Of a stretch of DNA of 64,000 nucleotides, positions 53,925 through 60,866 are shown piece after piece. The stretch is from contig NZ_LR134289.1 of NCBI RefSeq assembly GCF_900636535.1, positions 5,233,501-5,297,500 of the forward strand. Direction: 5' to 3'. The DNA is from Chryseobacterium gleum. Lineage in GTDB: Bacteria > Bacteroidota > Bacteroidia > Flavobacteriales > Weeksellaceae. Position 1 is the stretch's first letter. Every line of letters starts with the position of its first letter. Made by a program: the position numbers and the translations under genes. A model generated the notes under the pieces. That model saw nothing but the letters and a program-made list of their open reading frames with translations, searched no databases and was not told the DNA's origin.

Positions 53925-54665
53925 TTAGCTCTGCTGCATGAGGTGAATTTCGGTCAGTAATTCTTTGAAATAATTTTCACATTTTGCAATATGGGTTCCA
54001 TACCAAGAAAATGCCTCTCCGTCTACAATCATTATCTTTTTATCAGGATAGAAAACCTTCAGTTCTTCAATATGTTTTTCTTTAAATGGAAAAGGTTCAG
54101 AGGAAAGCATAATAACATCAGCATCTCCCAGATCCTCAGTAGTGATTTGAGGATAACGGGTTTTGTCCTTGAAAATATTTTGAAAACCGATTTCCGATAA
54201 GATTCTGTGAATAAAAGTATCTGAACCAATTGTCATGTAAGGATTTTTCCAGATAAGATATGCTGCTTTAACAGGACTGTCTAGCTTTGCCTGATTCAGT
54301 ACATCATAAATTTTAAGATTGTAAAGTTGGGCTTTCTCTTCTTTCCCAAAAAGTTTTCCAAGATTTTTAAGAAGGTAATAATTGTCTTCAATGGTGTCAA
54401 TATTGGTCACCATTACTTTATAATCCTCCATTAAAGCTTCCACCTGTTCTTTTACGTTTTCCTCCTTATTGGCAATGATAAGGTCTGGCTGCAGGGCTTT
54501 AATTTTCTCAATATTGATGTTTTTCGTCCCGCCGATTACTGAAACATTTTTTATTTTTTCCTGAGGATGAATACAGAATTTTGTTCTTCCTATTACTTCA
54601 TTTTCGGTCAGTCCAAGGTCAAATAATGCTTCCGTAATAGAAGGTACAAGTGAAACGATTTTCAT
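53925..54665 (-). CDS. Helical-backbone metal receptor (BtuF-like) protein
   Basis: A 246-aa protein of the type II periplasmic-binding fold: KIVSLVPSITEALFDLGL, EVIGRTKFC, and VIGGTKNINIEKIKALQPDLIIANKEEN. It lacks an obvious signal peptide, which is usual in flavobacterial copies; the role is probably binding of corrinoid or iron complexes, or a cytoplasmic offshoot. No ABC transporter genes lie beside it, and mgtE is 26 bp upstream on the same strand. Confidence 0.8.
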   Translation of the reverse strand: MKIVSLVPSITEALFDLGLTENEVIGRTKFCIHPQEKIKNVSVIGGTKNINIEKIKALQPDLIIANKEENVKEQVEALMEDYKVMVTNIDTIEDNYYLLKNLGKLFGKEEKAQLYNLKIYDVLNQAKLDSPVKAAYLIWKNPYMTIGSDTFIHRILSEIGFQNIFKDKTRYPQITTEDLGDADVIMLSSEPFPFKEKHIEELKVFYPDKKIMIVDGEAFSWYGTHIAKCENYFKELLTEIHLMQQS

Positions 54666-54691
54666 ATTGGCATGTTAGATGATGCCTAAAA

Positions 54692-56014
54692 TTACAAAAG
54701 TTTTCCGGTTAAGAAAAGTCCGGCTACCGTAAAATAGATGATAAGTCCCGTAACATCCACCAATGTTGCTACAAATGGAGCTGAAGAAGTGGCAGGGTCA
54801 AGTTTTAATTTCTTTAATACAAACGGGATCATGGAACCTGATAATGTTCCCCATAATACAATGGCAATCAGGGAAACAGAGACGCTTAATCCTACATATA
54901 CCCAGTATTGGCCGTAATCGAACAGACCAATCTGCTGCCAGAGCATGATTCTTATAAATCCGATAACTCCTAAAATTGCTCCCAGGCATAATCCGGAAAT
55001 AATCTCTTTTCTCATAACGTACCACCAGTCTTTCAGATTGATTTCCTGAAGCGCCATGGCACGGATAATCAGTGTTGCTGCCTGTGATCCGGAATTTCCT
55101 CCGCTGGAAATGATCAACGGAACAAATAAGGCCAGCACAACAGCTTTCTCAATTTCTTTATCAAAATATCCCATCGCAGAAGCAGTCAGCATTTCCGAAA
55201 CAAATAGAATGATCAGCCAGGTTGCTCTCTTTTTAATCATTTCAGTCCATGATGTCTGCGTATACGGAAGGTCCAGGGCTTCCAATCCCCCGAACTTCTG
55301 GATATCTTCTGTATTCTGCTGCTCAATCTGATCGAGAATGTCGTCAATCGTTACAATTCCTACCAGAACACCGGCTTCCGTAATAATGGGAAGGGCACCG
55401 CGGTCATACTTTTCGAAATACGTCACCGCATCTTCTTTAGAAGTTGTAGTGGTAATCGCTACGAAATGATTGTCTGTAATATCAGAAACAAGCGTATCTT
55501 CTTCTTCCAGTAGTAAAGTTCCGATGGCAAGGTCATCAATTAAGCGGTTTCTTTCATCTACCACATACAGGTAGTTCATGGTTTCCACTCTTTTTCCTAC
55601 CTTTTTGATCTGCTGCAGACATCTTTTTACTGTCCATTCCTTACGGATCTGAATATAATAAGGCGTCATCAGACGGGCAATAGAGTCTGAGTTATACCCT
55701 AGAAGCTTTAAAGCAATTCTTCTTTCCTGCGGGTTAAGATGATTGATGGAATACTTGATCAGCTCGTCCGGAAAATCCTCGAAAAGAGCCGTTCTGTCAT
55801 CCGGAGTCATCGCATTCAGGATTTCAGAAACTTCATCGCTCCCGATACTTCTGATGGTATCTTCCTGGAAATCAGGATCAAGGTGTGAAAAAACTTCTGC
55901 TTTGTACTCTTTCGGAACCTTCAGGAACGCGAGCAGCCTCTCATCAGCAGGAAGTTCGCTGAGAGTTTCGGCAATATCGGCAGGGTTGAAGATAAGTTCG
56001 TCTCTAGAATTCAA
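54692..56014 (-). CDS. mgtE: Magnesium transporter MgtE
   Basis: A protein of about 440 aa with the MgtE order: N-terminal helical domain ([20 protein letters not shown]), two CBS domains (about 140-255, e.g. [11 protein letters not shown] and [23 protein letters not shown]), then membrane helices (e.g. [20 protein letters not shown], the conserved pore motif). I use the TTG at 56014 ([11 protein letters not shown]) as the likely start, as relatives begin here; the ATG at 56068 would add 18 residues. MgtE is a channel for Mg2+ uptake that is gated by Mg2+ on the CBS domains. The BtuF-like gene follows. Confidence 0.9.
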   Translation of the reverse strand: MNSRDELIFNPADIAETLSELPADERLLAFLKVPKEYKAEVFSHLDPDFQEDTIRSIGSDEVSEILNAMTPDDRTALFEDFPDELIKYSINHLNPQERRIALKLLGYNSDSIARLMTPYYIQIRKEWTVKRCLQQIKKVGKRVETMNYLYVVDERNRLIDDLAIGTLLLEEEDTLVSDITDNHFVAITTTTSKEDAVTYFEKYDRGALPIITEAGVLVGIVTIDDILDQIEQQNTEDIQKFGGLEALDLPYTQTSWTEMIKKRATWLIILFVSEMLTASAMGYFDKEIEKAVVLALFVPLIISSGGNSGSQAATLIIRAMALQEINLKDWWYVMRKEIISGLCLGAILGVIGFIRIMLWQQIGLFDYGQYWVYVGLSVSVSLIAIVLWGTLSGSMIPFVLKKLKLDPATSSAPFVATLVDVTGLIIYFTVAGLFLTGKLL

Positions 56015-56121
56015 AACGTGAAATTTTTTGGATATGCAAAAATAATTCAAATTTTTAAGACTGCGCAATAAAGTGGCAAAATTAAGGATTAATTAAACTT
56101 TAATGCTTCTGTAAGACAAAA

Positions 56122-56143
56122 AACATCTGCCGGGGCAGATGTT
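56122..56143. terminator. Terminator after the first GG-leader peptide unit
   Basis: AACATCTGCC-GG-GGCAGATGTT, a 10-bp perfect stem with A- and T-runs on both sides. It lies downstream of the peptide gene at 56174 (minus strand). Confidence 0.75.
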
Positions 56144-56173
56144 CAAAAATTAAATTTAAAGTCCAATATTCTT

Positions 56174-56335
56174 TTAAATTGGTCCACATTCTGAAGTAGG
56201 AATGAAGGTGCAGACACTGTTTACACAGCAATTATAAGGTCCGCAATCTGAATCGTCGCCGCACTTTTTTATTGCACCTCCGATGATTCCTTTTTGTTCC
56301 TGCCTGTTGAGTCTTTTAAGATGTGATTTTTTCAT
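56174..56335 (-). CDS. Bacteriocin-like GG-leader peptide 1 (53 aa)
   Basis: A 53-aa reading frame that starts MKKSHLKRLNRQEQKGIIGG. The leader ends in GG, as in class II bacteriocins and related peptides. The core is Cys-rich: KKCGDDSDCGPYNCC, then NSVC and SEC. It is the most divergent of four paralogues in 56174-56971 (leader KKSHLKRL instead of KNLKKL), but has the same plan of basic leader, GG site and CC motif. Such peptides are widely annotated as bacteriocin-like in Chryseobacterium. No peptidase-transporter gene lies near. Likely in one unit with peptide 2. Confidence 0.7.
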   Translation of the reverse strand: MKKSHLKRLNRQEQKGIIGGAIKKCGDDSDCGPYNCCVNSVCTFIPTSECGPI

Positions 56336-56352
56336 AACGATAAAGAGATTAG

Positions 56353-56502
56353 TTAAGGCTCTATCATACAGTCATGATCCAGACATTCTCCGTTACAGCA
56401 ATACCCAACAGAGCAAGGTCTTGTGATGCTGCATCTGAACGGTCCTAAGCCGCCATTGATTTCTTTGGCAGCATTTCTGCTTAGTTTTTTTAGATTTTTC
56501 AT
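56353..56502 (-). CDS. Bacteriocin-like GG-leader peptide 2 (49 aa)
   Basis: A 49-aa reading frame starting MKNLKKLSRNAAKEINGG. The leader is nearly the same as in peptides 3 and 4, with a GG site. The core has FRCSITRPCSVGYCC, then NGEC, LDHDC: six cysteines with the CC pair in the same place as in the other peptides. It follows a promoter-like region of about 70 bp that resembles the one before peptide 4. The gap to peptide 1 is 17 bp, so both form one transcript. Confidence 0.8.
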   Translation of the reverse strand: MKNLKKLSRNAAKEINGGLGPFRCSITRPCSVGYCCNGECLDHDCMIEP

Positions 56503-56519
56503 ATAGTTATAGTTTAAAT

Positions 56520-56595
56520 TAATGTCAGACTAAAATAATAAATATTTCTATATTATTCAATTGTGAGTGAAAATATTTTATTGTAAACCAATATT
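56520..56595 (-). promoter_or_regulatory. Upstream region of peptides 2-1, duplicated before peptides 4-3
   Basis: On the + strand: ACTAAAATAATAAATATTTC, then GTGAGTGAAAATATTTTATTG and CAATATTTTATTTATG. The same order with few changes is seen at 56985-57060: ACTAAAATAGTAAAAAATATTT, then TGGTGAAAATATTTAATTG and CAATTGCTTATG. The regular spacing suggests a duplicated promoter. Confidence 0.5.
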
Positions 56596-56611
56596 TTATT
56601 TATGATGTAAA

Positions 56612-56636
56612 CAAAAACACCTACAAATGCAGGTGT
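56612..56636 (-). terminator. Terminator of the peptide 4-3 unit
   Basis: On the minus strand: ACACCT-GCATTTGT-AGGTGT followed by TTTT. The stem is 6 bp. It lies 17 bp after the peptide 3 stop and before the upstream region of peptide 2. Confidence 0.6.
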
Positions 56637-56652
56637 CTGTAATGATCATATA

Positions 56653-56799
56653 TTATTCCAGAGGACATGGATTAACAACACAGGTGTTGTGGCAACATGA
56701 TCCACCCGGACATTCATAATGTTCTGTACATCTTTTGAAAGGCCCGCTGCCTTTGATTTCCTTTTGTACTTGTCTGCTTAGCTTTTTTAGATTTTTCAT
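56653..56799 (-). CDS. Bacteriocin-like GG-leader peptide 3 (48 aa)
   Basis: A 48-aa reading frame starting MKNLKKLSRQVQKEIKGS. Here the GG pair is changed to GS, so cleavage at the leader would be unusual. The core has KRCTEHYECPGGSCC, then NTC, NPC: six cysteines with the conserved CC. It lies 31 bp downstream of peptide 4 in the same direction and ends before a terminator, so the two form a unit. Confidence 0.78.
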   Translation of the reverse strand: MKNLKKLSRQVQKEIKGSGPFKRCTEHYECPGGSCCHNTCVVNPCPLE

Positions 56800-56830
56800 G
56801 AGTTTGATTTTTATGTTGTTAGTTTACTTC

Positions 56831-56971
56831 TTATTCAATACAGATAAAGGGTGAGCAGATTCCGAAACAACACCATCCTACTGTGCATGGATTAGTGTCA
56901 CTGCATCTTTCCATTGATCCTCCATTAACTTGTTTTGCTTTTTCTCTACTGAGTTTCTTTAGATTTTTCAT
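56831..56971 (-). CDS. Bacteriocin-like GG-leader peptide 4 (46 aa)
   Basis: A 46-aa reading frame starting MKNLKKLSREKAKQVNGG. Leader with GG site, then a core with ERCSDTNPCTVGWCC, FGIC, FIC: six cysteines. It is the first gene of the peptide 4-3 unit and follows the duplicated upstream region at 56985-57060. The strong conservation of the leaders and the variation of the cores is what one expects of exported peptides with diverse targets. Confidence 0.8.
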   Translation of the reverse strand: MKNLKKLSREKAKQVNGGSMERCSDTNPCTVGWCCFGICSPFICIE

Positions 56972-57084
56972 ATGATTTTGGTTTTAATGTTGAACTAAAA
57001 TAGTAAAAAATATTTAATAATTCCTTATTTGGTGAAAATATTTAATTGCAAATCAATTGCTTATGGAGTTTATTATACAAAAAA

Positions 57085-57110
57085 CACCTGCTTACGAATG
57101 TAAACAAGTG
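57085..57110 (-). terminator. Orphan terminator-like hairpin upstream of peptide 4
   Basis: Minus strand: CACTTGTTTAC-ATTC-GTAAGCAGGTG (11 pairs, two of them G-U), followed by TTTTTTG. It resembles the terminators of the other peptide units, but no gene ends before it: 57111-57308 has no reading frame I trust. Confidence 0.5.
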
Positions 57111-57308
57111 CTTTTATATAATGTGAAAATTTTTATAATTCAGAGTAAAGGAAATACTTAAAATATAAATAAATGATGAATGATGAATGAATTAGATATA
57201 TATTAATCTCTATAGCAAATTCACCATTGACTTACGAAGCAAAATTGACCATTGATGATGAAAGGCTGTATATTCTAACTTTAAACCTTAAACCTTAAAC
57301 CTTGAATC

Positions 57309-57857
57309 TTAAAGCTCCGCTTCCGTCGGTTTCAGTTTTCTCAGTTTTTTGATGATTCCTTTTATAGCACCTTCAGTTCCTATTTTAACAGAATTCACGG
57401 TAGAGCCCAGAAGACGCATATTTTTCCGGTAAGTATCATGATCTGTTTCAGCGACAAGGTTGCCATCAGCACCAAATAATTTCATGCTTACCACTACCTG
57501 ATTGGAAAAAACATATTTGCCAAAACCTACTTTGAAATATCTTACTTTGGAAACAATGGCAAAATCAGCATCATTATTGAGGCAATAATCTACAATAGTC
57601 TGTTTGTCTATGCTGTCAAAGGGAATCTGAACTTCAGCGCGAAGCATCTTGTTTTTTCTGCCGCTGAAATTATCGGTAACGGCATCAAAGAATGCATTGT
57701 TGGTGGGATCTTTTATTTCATCAATATCCGGCTCTACTTCTGGATTGAAGTAAAGGACTTTTTTAATTTTGTCATCAGTATTTTTCTGGGCTTTTACCGA
57801 AGTAAATCCGATGAATAAAAAAGTAGTAACCGCTGCAAAGAATATAATTTTTTTCAT
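57309..57857 (-). CDS. Secreted protein of unknown function
   Basis: A 182-aa protein with a signal peptide (MKKIIFFAAVTTFLFIGFTSVKA). The mature part (QKNTDDKIKKVLYFNPE, then DYCLNNDADFAIVSKVRYFKVGFGKYVFSN, and VVSMKLFGADGNLVAETDHDTYR) is conserved in flavobacteria to my knowledge, but has no named function. The end is basic and helical (GIIKKLRKLKP). A promoter motif stands 15 bp upstream of the start. It is next to rpsO in the divergent direction. Confidence 0.7.
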   Translation of the reverse strand: MKKIIFFAAVTTFLFIGFTSVKAQKNTDDKIKKVLYFNPEVEPDIDEIKDPTNNAFFDAVTDNFSGRKNKMLRAEVQIPFDSIDKQTIVDYCLNNDADFAIVSKVRYFKVGFGKYVFSNQVVVSMKLFGADGNLVAETDHDTYRKNMRLLGSTVNSVKIGTEGAIKGIIKKLRKLKPTEAEL

Positions 57858-57871
57858 TTGTAATTCGAATG

Positions 57872-57879
57872 CAAAATTA
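57872..57879 (-). promoter_or_regulatory. Promoter -7 box of the secreted-protein gene
   Basis: CAAAATTA on the + strand is TAATTTTG on the minus strand, 15 bp before the ATG at 57857. No good -33 motif is seen. Confidence 0.45.
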
Positions 57880-57964
57880 CTGCCTTTTCGTTGGATTGCA
57901 TATAATTTATTAAGAATTTTTTAACATTTTTTTCTATCAAATTTGATTTATGAAATCAATAATG

Positions 57965-57995
57965 TTTGCAGAATCAAAAAATAGTCGTAATTTTG
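57965..57995 (+). promoter_or_regulatory. Promoter of rpsO
   Basis: TTTG (57965-57968), 19 bp, then TAATTTTG (57988-57995). This fits the Bacteroidetes consensus in both motifs and spacing. The rpsO ATG is 36 bp further on. Confidence 0.75.
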
Positions 57996-58030
57996 CACCC
58001 GTTACATAATAATCATTAAACAATATTGGA

Positions 58031-58300
58031 ATGTACTTAACAACAGACAAAAAGCAGGAAATTTTCGCAAAACACGGAAAATCTGCACAAGACACAGGAA
58101 GTGCTGAAGGACAAATTGCACTTTTCACTTTCAGAATTAACCACCTTTCTGCTCACTTGAAGAGCAATCACAAAGATTTCAACACTGAAAAATCTTTGGT
58201 TAAATTGGTAGGTAAGAGAAAAAGATTACTAGATTACCTTAAAAATAAAGATATCGCAAGATACAGAGCGATCATCGCTGAACTAGGTTTAAGAAAATAA
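58031..58300 (+). CDS. rpsO: 30S ribosomal protein S15
   Basis: An 89-aa protein, the usual length. It has the typical S15 start (TDKKQEIFAKHGKSAQDTGS), the central motifs TFRINHLSAHLKSNHKDFNTEKSL-like helices and LVGKRKRLLDYLK, and ends YRAIIAELGLRK. It binds 16S rRNA in the platform of the small subunit. In many bacteria pnp follows directly; here two minus-strand genes lie between. A strong promoter and terminator make it a single-gene unit. Confidence 0.97.
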   Translation: MYLTTDKKQEIFAKHGKSAQDTGSAEGQIALFTFRINHLSAHLKSNHKDFNTEKSLVKLVGKRKRLLDYLKNKDIARYRAIIAELGLRK

Positions 58301-58321
58301 TCTATAAAGATTTTCAAAAAC

Positions 58322-58351
58322 AAAAAGCAACTTCGAAAGAGGTTGCTTTTT
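58322..58351 (+). terminator. Terminator of rpsO
   Basis: AAAAAGCAACTTC-GAAA-GAGGTTGCTTTTTT, a 13-bp stem with one G-U pair and a GNRA-type loop, then a T-run. Confidence 0.85.
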
Positions 58352-58362
58352 TGTTTTAATAC

Positions 58363-58380
58363 CATTGCGAAATGTAAAGT
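58363..58380. repeat. REP-like intergenic repeat, copy 1
   Basis: CATTGCGAAATGTAAAGTG, followed by GGATTCCTATGGAATGACA. It is similar to 63180-63196 (CATTGCGGAATGCAAAG). Such 'CATTGCG' sequences are dispersed in many bacterial genomes and here lie directly after the rpsO and pnp terminators. Confidence 0.45.
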
Positions 58381-58460
58381 GTTTGGATTCCTATGGAATG
58401 ACAAACTGTATGAATAATGTTCTCATTACAGCCAAATATTCCAACTGAAGTAGTAAAAAT

Positions 58461-58515
58461 TCTCCTCCTCCGGAGGGGTGGTAAAAATTCTTTGAATTTT
58501 TGGCGGTTGGTTTAT
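58461..58515. repeat. Intergenic palindromic repeat with CCTCCGGAGG
   Basis: CCTCCGGAGG (58467-58476) is followed by GGGTGG and AAAAATTC-TTT-GAATTTTT (58483-58501), then GGCGGTTGG. I know similar multi-part repeats from Chryseobacterium intergenic DNA. It may be a non-autonomous mobile repeat. Confidence 0.4.
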
Positions 58516-58523
58516 ACCCTAAA

Positions 58524-58883
58524 CTACTCAGCCTTCTTACCAATTTTTCCCAAATGCGTATTCTGAAAACTGTCCGGATATTTCAAACCATATCCTAAAA
58601 TTCTGTCAAATGCAGAATGGGAAAATAAGATGGCCCCGGCAATTTGTAAATAGGGCAGAGATAGAGCTGTACCTGCAAGATAAATGATAATGGCAACTCC
58701 GAAATGATGGAACAGATTGTAAAAGAAAGCACCCACTTTATTATTAACCGTATAACCCAACATGGAAATGTCCGGTGCAAGGAATAATCCGGCAAACCAC
58801 CACCAGGAATATCCTGTCTGGGCAAAAGCATAAATTCCTAACAATAGAAATGCTGCGTATTCAAGCTGTAATTGTGTTTTCAT
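58524..58883 (-). CDS. DUF4260 small membrane protein
   Basis: A 119-aa protein with four hydrophobic segments. The DUF4260 pattern is visible: LEYAAFLLLGIYAFAQ, WWFAGLFLAPDISMLGY, GAFFYNLFHHFGVAIIIY and FSHSAFDRILGYGLKY. It is an inner-membrane protein with unknown function. It stands alone between rpsO and the MFS gene. Confidence 0.85.
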   Translation of the reverse strand: MKTQLQLEYAAFLLLGIYAFAQTGYSWWWFAGLFLAPDISMLGYTVNNKVGAFFYNLFHHFGVAIIIYLAGTALSLPYLQIAGAILFSHSAFDRILGYGLKYPDSFQNTHLGKIGKKAE

Positions 58884-58957
58884 TGTAATGCTGTTCTGTA
58901 TGTATGATGAGTCATTTTTTTATTGCGAAAGTTACATTCCAAAGTATGAAAAAAATA

Positions 58958-58985
58958 AAGCGGAATACTTTGAAATATTCCGCTT
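58958..58985. terminator. Terminator between DUF4260 gene and MFS gene
   Basis: AAGCGGAATA-CTTTGAAA-TATTCCGCTT, a 10-bp perfect stem. On the minus strand it is followed by TATTTTTTTC. It ends the MFS transcript, whose stop lies at 59008. Confidence 0.8.
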
Positions 58986-59007
58986 ATATATTTTAATAAA
59001 GTTGATT

Positions 59008-60429
59008 TTAATGACCTGCTTTAGCTTCAGTGCTTTCCACATGACCAAGATATTTGGTACAGTATGCTCCGAAGATCAGAATAACCAGATAGCAGAATAC
59101 AGGAATAATAAAGGAATGTTGTACCCCAAACTGGTCTGCAAGATAGCCCTGGAAAATAGGAACAATAGCTCCTCCTAAAATGGCCATAACCACTAATGAT
59201 GATCCCTGACTGGTATATTTACCCAATCCTGAAATAGCCAGTGTATAAATATTGGAGAACATAATAGAATTGAAAATTCCGATTCCCAGAATACTGTACA
59301 TCGCCAGTTCACCATAATTTACCATAGCGGAAATCAATAAAGCTACATTAATCGCTGCAAAGATGGATAACGTTCTTGCCGGAGCCGCTTTACCCACAAA
59401 AAAGGCAATGAAATTGAGAACGATGAATACCAGGAAAAAGCTGATCTGAGAAAAAGTAAGGTTCACAATACTGAAGATGACAAGGAAAACAGCTCCTGCC
59501 GCCCCAAGCATATAAACAGCCTTTTTTTTCTGGCTTAAAGATTGATTCAATGAAATTGCACCAAGAAAACGTCCGATCATGGCCCCTCCCCAATATAGGG
59601 AAAGATAATTTTTGCTGATGATTTCATTAAAGCCCATTATCTGCGGTTGTTCCAGGAAACTGATGATAAAACTTCCCACAGCAACTTCTCCGCCCACATA
59701 GCAGAACATAGCAAATACCCCGAATTTCAGATGACTGAACTCCAGTGCTCCCCAGCCTTTTACGACTTCTTCTTCACCCATCTGGAACGAAGGCAGCTTA
59801 ACTCTTGAAATCAATAAAGCTACCAACAAAAGGATTCCTGCGAAAATAAGATAAGGAATTCTTGTAGCTACTGCGCTGAAGGATCCATCCGGAGAAGAGA
59901 AAAATTCAAAAATAAGATGCCCTCCGAGCACCGGTGCAATGGTTGTCCCGAATGCATTGAATGCCTGTGTCATATTCAGTCGGCTTGAGGCAGATTCTTC
60001 ACTTCCCAGCAAGGAAACATACGCATTGGCAGTAATCTGCAATACGGTAAAGCCTAGTCCTAAAATAAACAAGGCGCCCAGAAACAGCGGATAATACGAA
60101 AATGTAGCTGCAGGATAGAACAGTACACAGCCCAGCGCCGCCAGGAAAATTCCGAAAAGAATTCCTTTTTTATATCCTAATTTATTGATGGGATCCCCTT
60201 TCGTGATAGAGATCAGGAAATAAATCAGAGATCCGATAAAGTAAGCCCCGAAGAAACAGAACTGTACCAGCATGGATTCGAAAAAGGTAAGACTGAAAAG
60301 TTGCTTCAGATAGGGGATCAGGATGTCATTCATACAGGTGATGAAGCCCCACATAAAAAACAGCAGGGTGATGGTAATCAATGGAACCGTATAATTCCTG
60401 CCTTTGGATTGTACTTCTTTATTAATCAT
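59008..60429 (-). CDS. Sugar MFS transporter (FucP/GluP family)
   Basis: A 473-aa transporter with twelve hydrophobic segments. I take the ATG at 60429 (MINKEVQSKGRNY) as the start, because the promoter box at 60505-60512 lies right at the longer ATG at 60507, which would be upstream of the transcript start. The family pattern is TLLFFMWGFITCMNDILIPYLK, then FFGAYFIGSLIYFLI and LGFTVLQITANAYVSLLG, as in H+ or Na+ symporters for fucose, glucose or galactose. The exact sugar cannot be told. It interrupts the rpsO-pnp neighbourhood. Confidence 0.87.
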   Translation of the reverse strand: MINKEVQSKGRNYTVPLITITLLFFMWGFITCMNDILIPYLKQLFSLTFFESMLVQFCFFGAYFIGSLIYFLISITKGDPINKLGYKKGILFGIFLAALGCVLFYPAATFSYYPLFLGALFILGLGFTVLQITANAYVSLLGSEESASSRLNMTQAFNAFGTTIAPVLGGHLIFEFFSSPDGSFSAVATRIPYLIFAGILLLVALLISRVKLPSFQMGEEEVVKGWGALEFSHLKFGVFAMFCYVGGEVAVGSFIISFLEQPQIMGFNEIISKNYLSLYWGGAMIGRFLGAISLNQSLSQKKKAVYMLGAAGAVFLVIFSIVNLTFSQISFFLVFIVLNFIAFFVGKAAPARTLSIFAAINVALLISAMVNYGELAMYSILGIGIFNSIMFSNIYTLAISGLGKYTSQGSSLVVMAILGGAIVPIFQGYLADQFGVQHSFIIPVFCYLVILIFGAYCTKYLGHVESTEAKAGH

Positions 60430-60504
60430 AAACATGTATTTATCTGTATAAGGATAATTCCTTAACTTTTTTTTACCTACAGCATTGTATTTGGTGAAGT
60501 AGGG

Positions 60505-60535
60505 CAAATATAGGCATCAGCCTATGTCTTTGCAA
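60505..60535 (-). promoter_or_regulatory. Promoter of the MFS transporter gene
   Basis: On the minus strand: TTG (complement of 60533-60535), 20 bp, then TATATTTG (complement of 60505-60512). It fits TTG-N20-TAnnTTTG and places the transcript start near 60499. Confidence 0.6.
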
Positions 60536-60793
60536 TAATTTTATTGGTTTTTATAATGAAACGGATATTTTTTCAATTAGCTTCCTTATTTTCATTTTTT
60601 GAGACAATAATACAAAAACAGCAGGATTTTTCAATACATTATCTTTAAAAAACTGATTTTTATTTTCATAAATCATGAACAGGACGGGATTTCAGATATA
60701 AATAGTAAAATTTTCATGCATTGATAGCCAATTTTTTGTATTTTAAGAGCCTATTTATGCAATCGAAAAATTTAATATTTCATTATTATATAG

Positions 60794-60801
60794 TACCTTT
60801 G
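60794..60801 (+). promoter_or_regulatory. Promoter -7 box of pnp
   Basis: TACCTTTG matches TAnnTTTG, 66 bp before the pnp ATG. This leaves a leader of about 60 bases, which fits a gene that is often self-regulated at its 5' end. Confidence 0.55.
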
Positions 60802-60866
60802 CAGACGAAAATTTAAAGAGTTTAAATATTAATCATACTCAATACGGAGTATAAAGAAGCAAATTT

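Noticed and set aside
57165..57195. ATGATGAATGATGAATGAATT micro-repeat
   Set aside because: A short low-complexity stretch in AT-rich DNA, too small to support a function.
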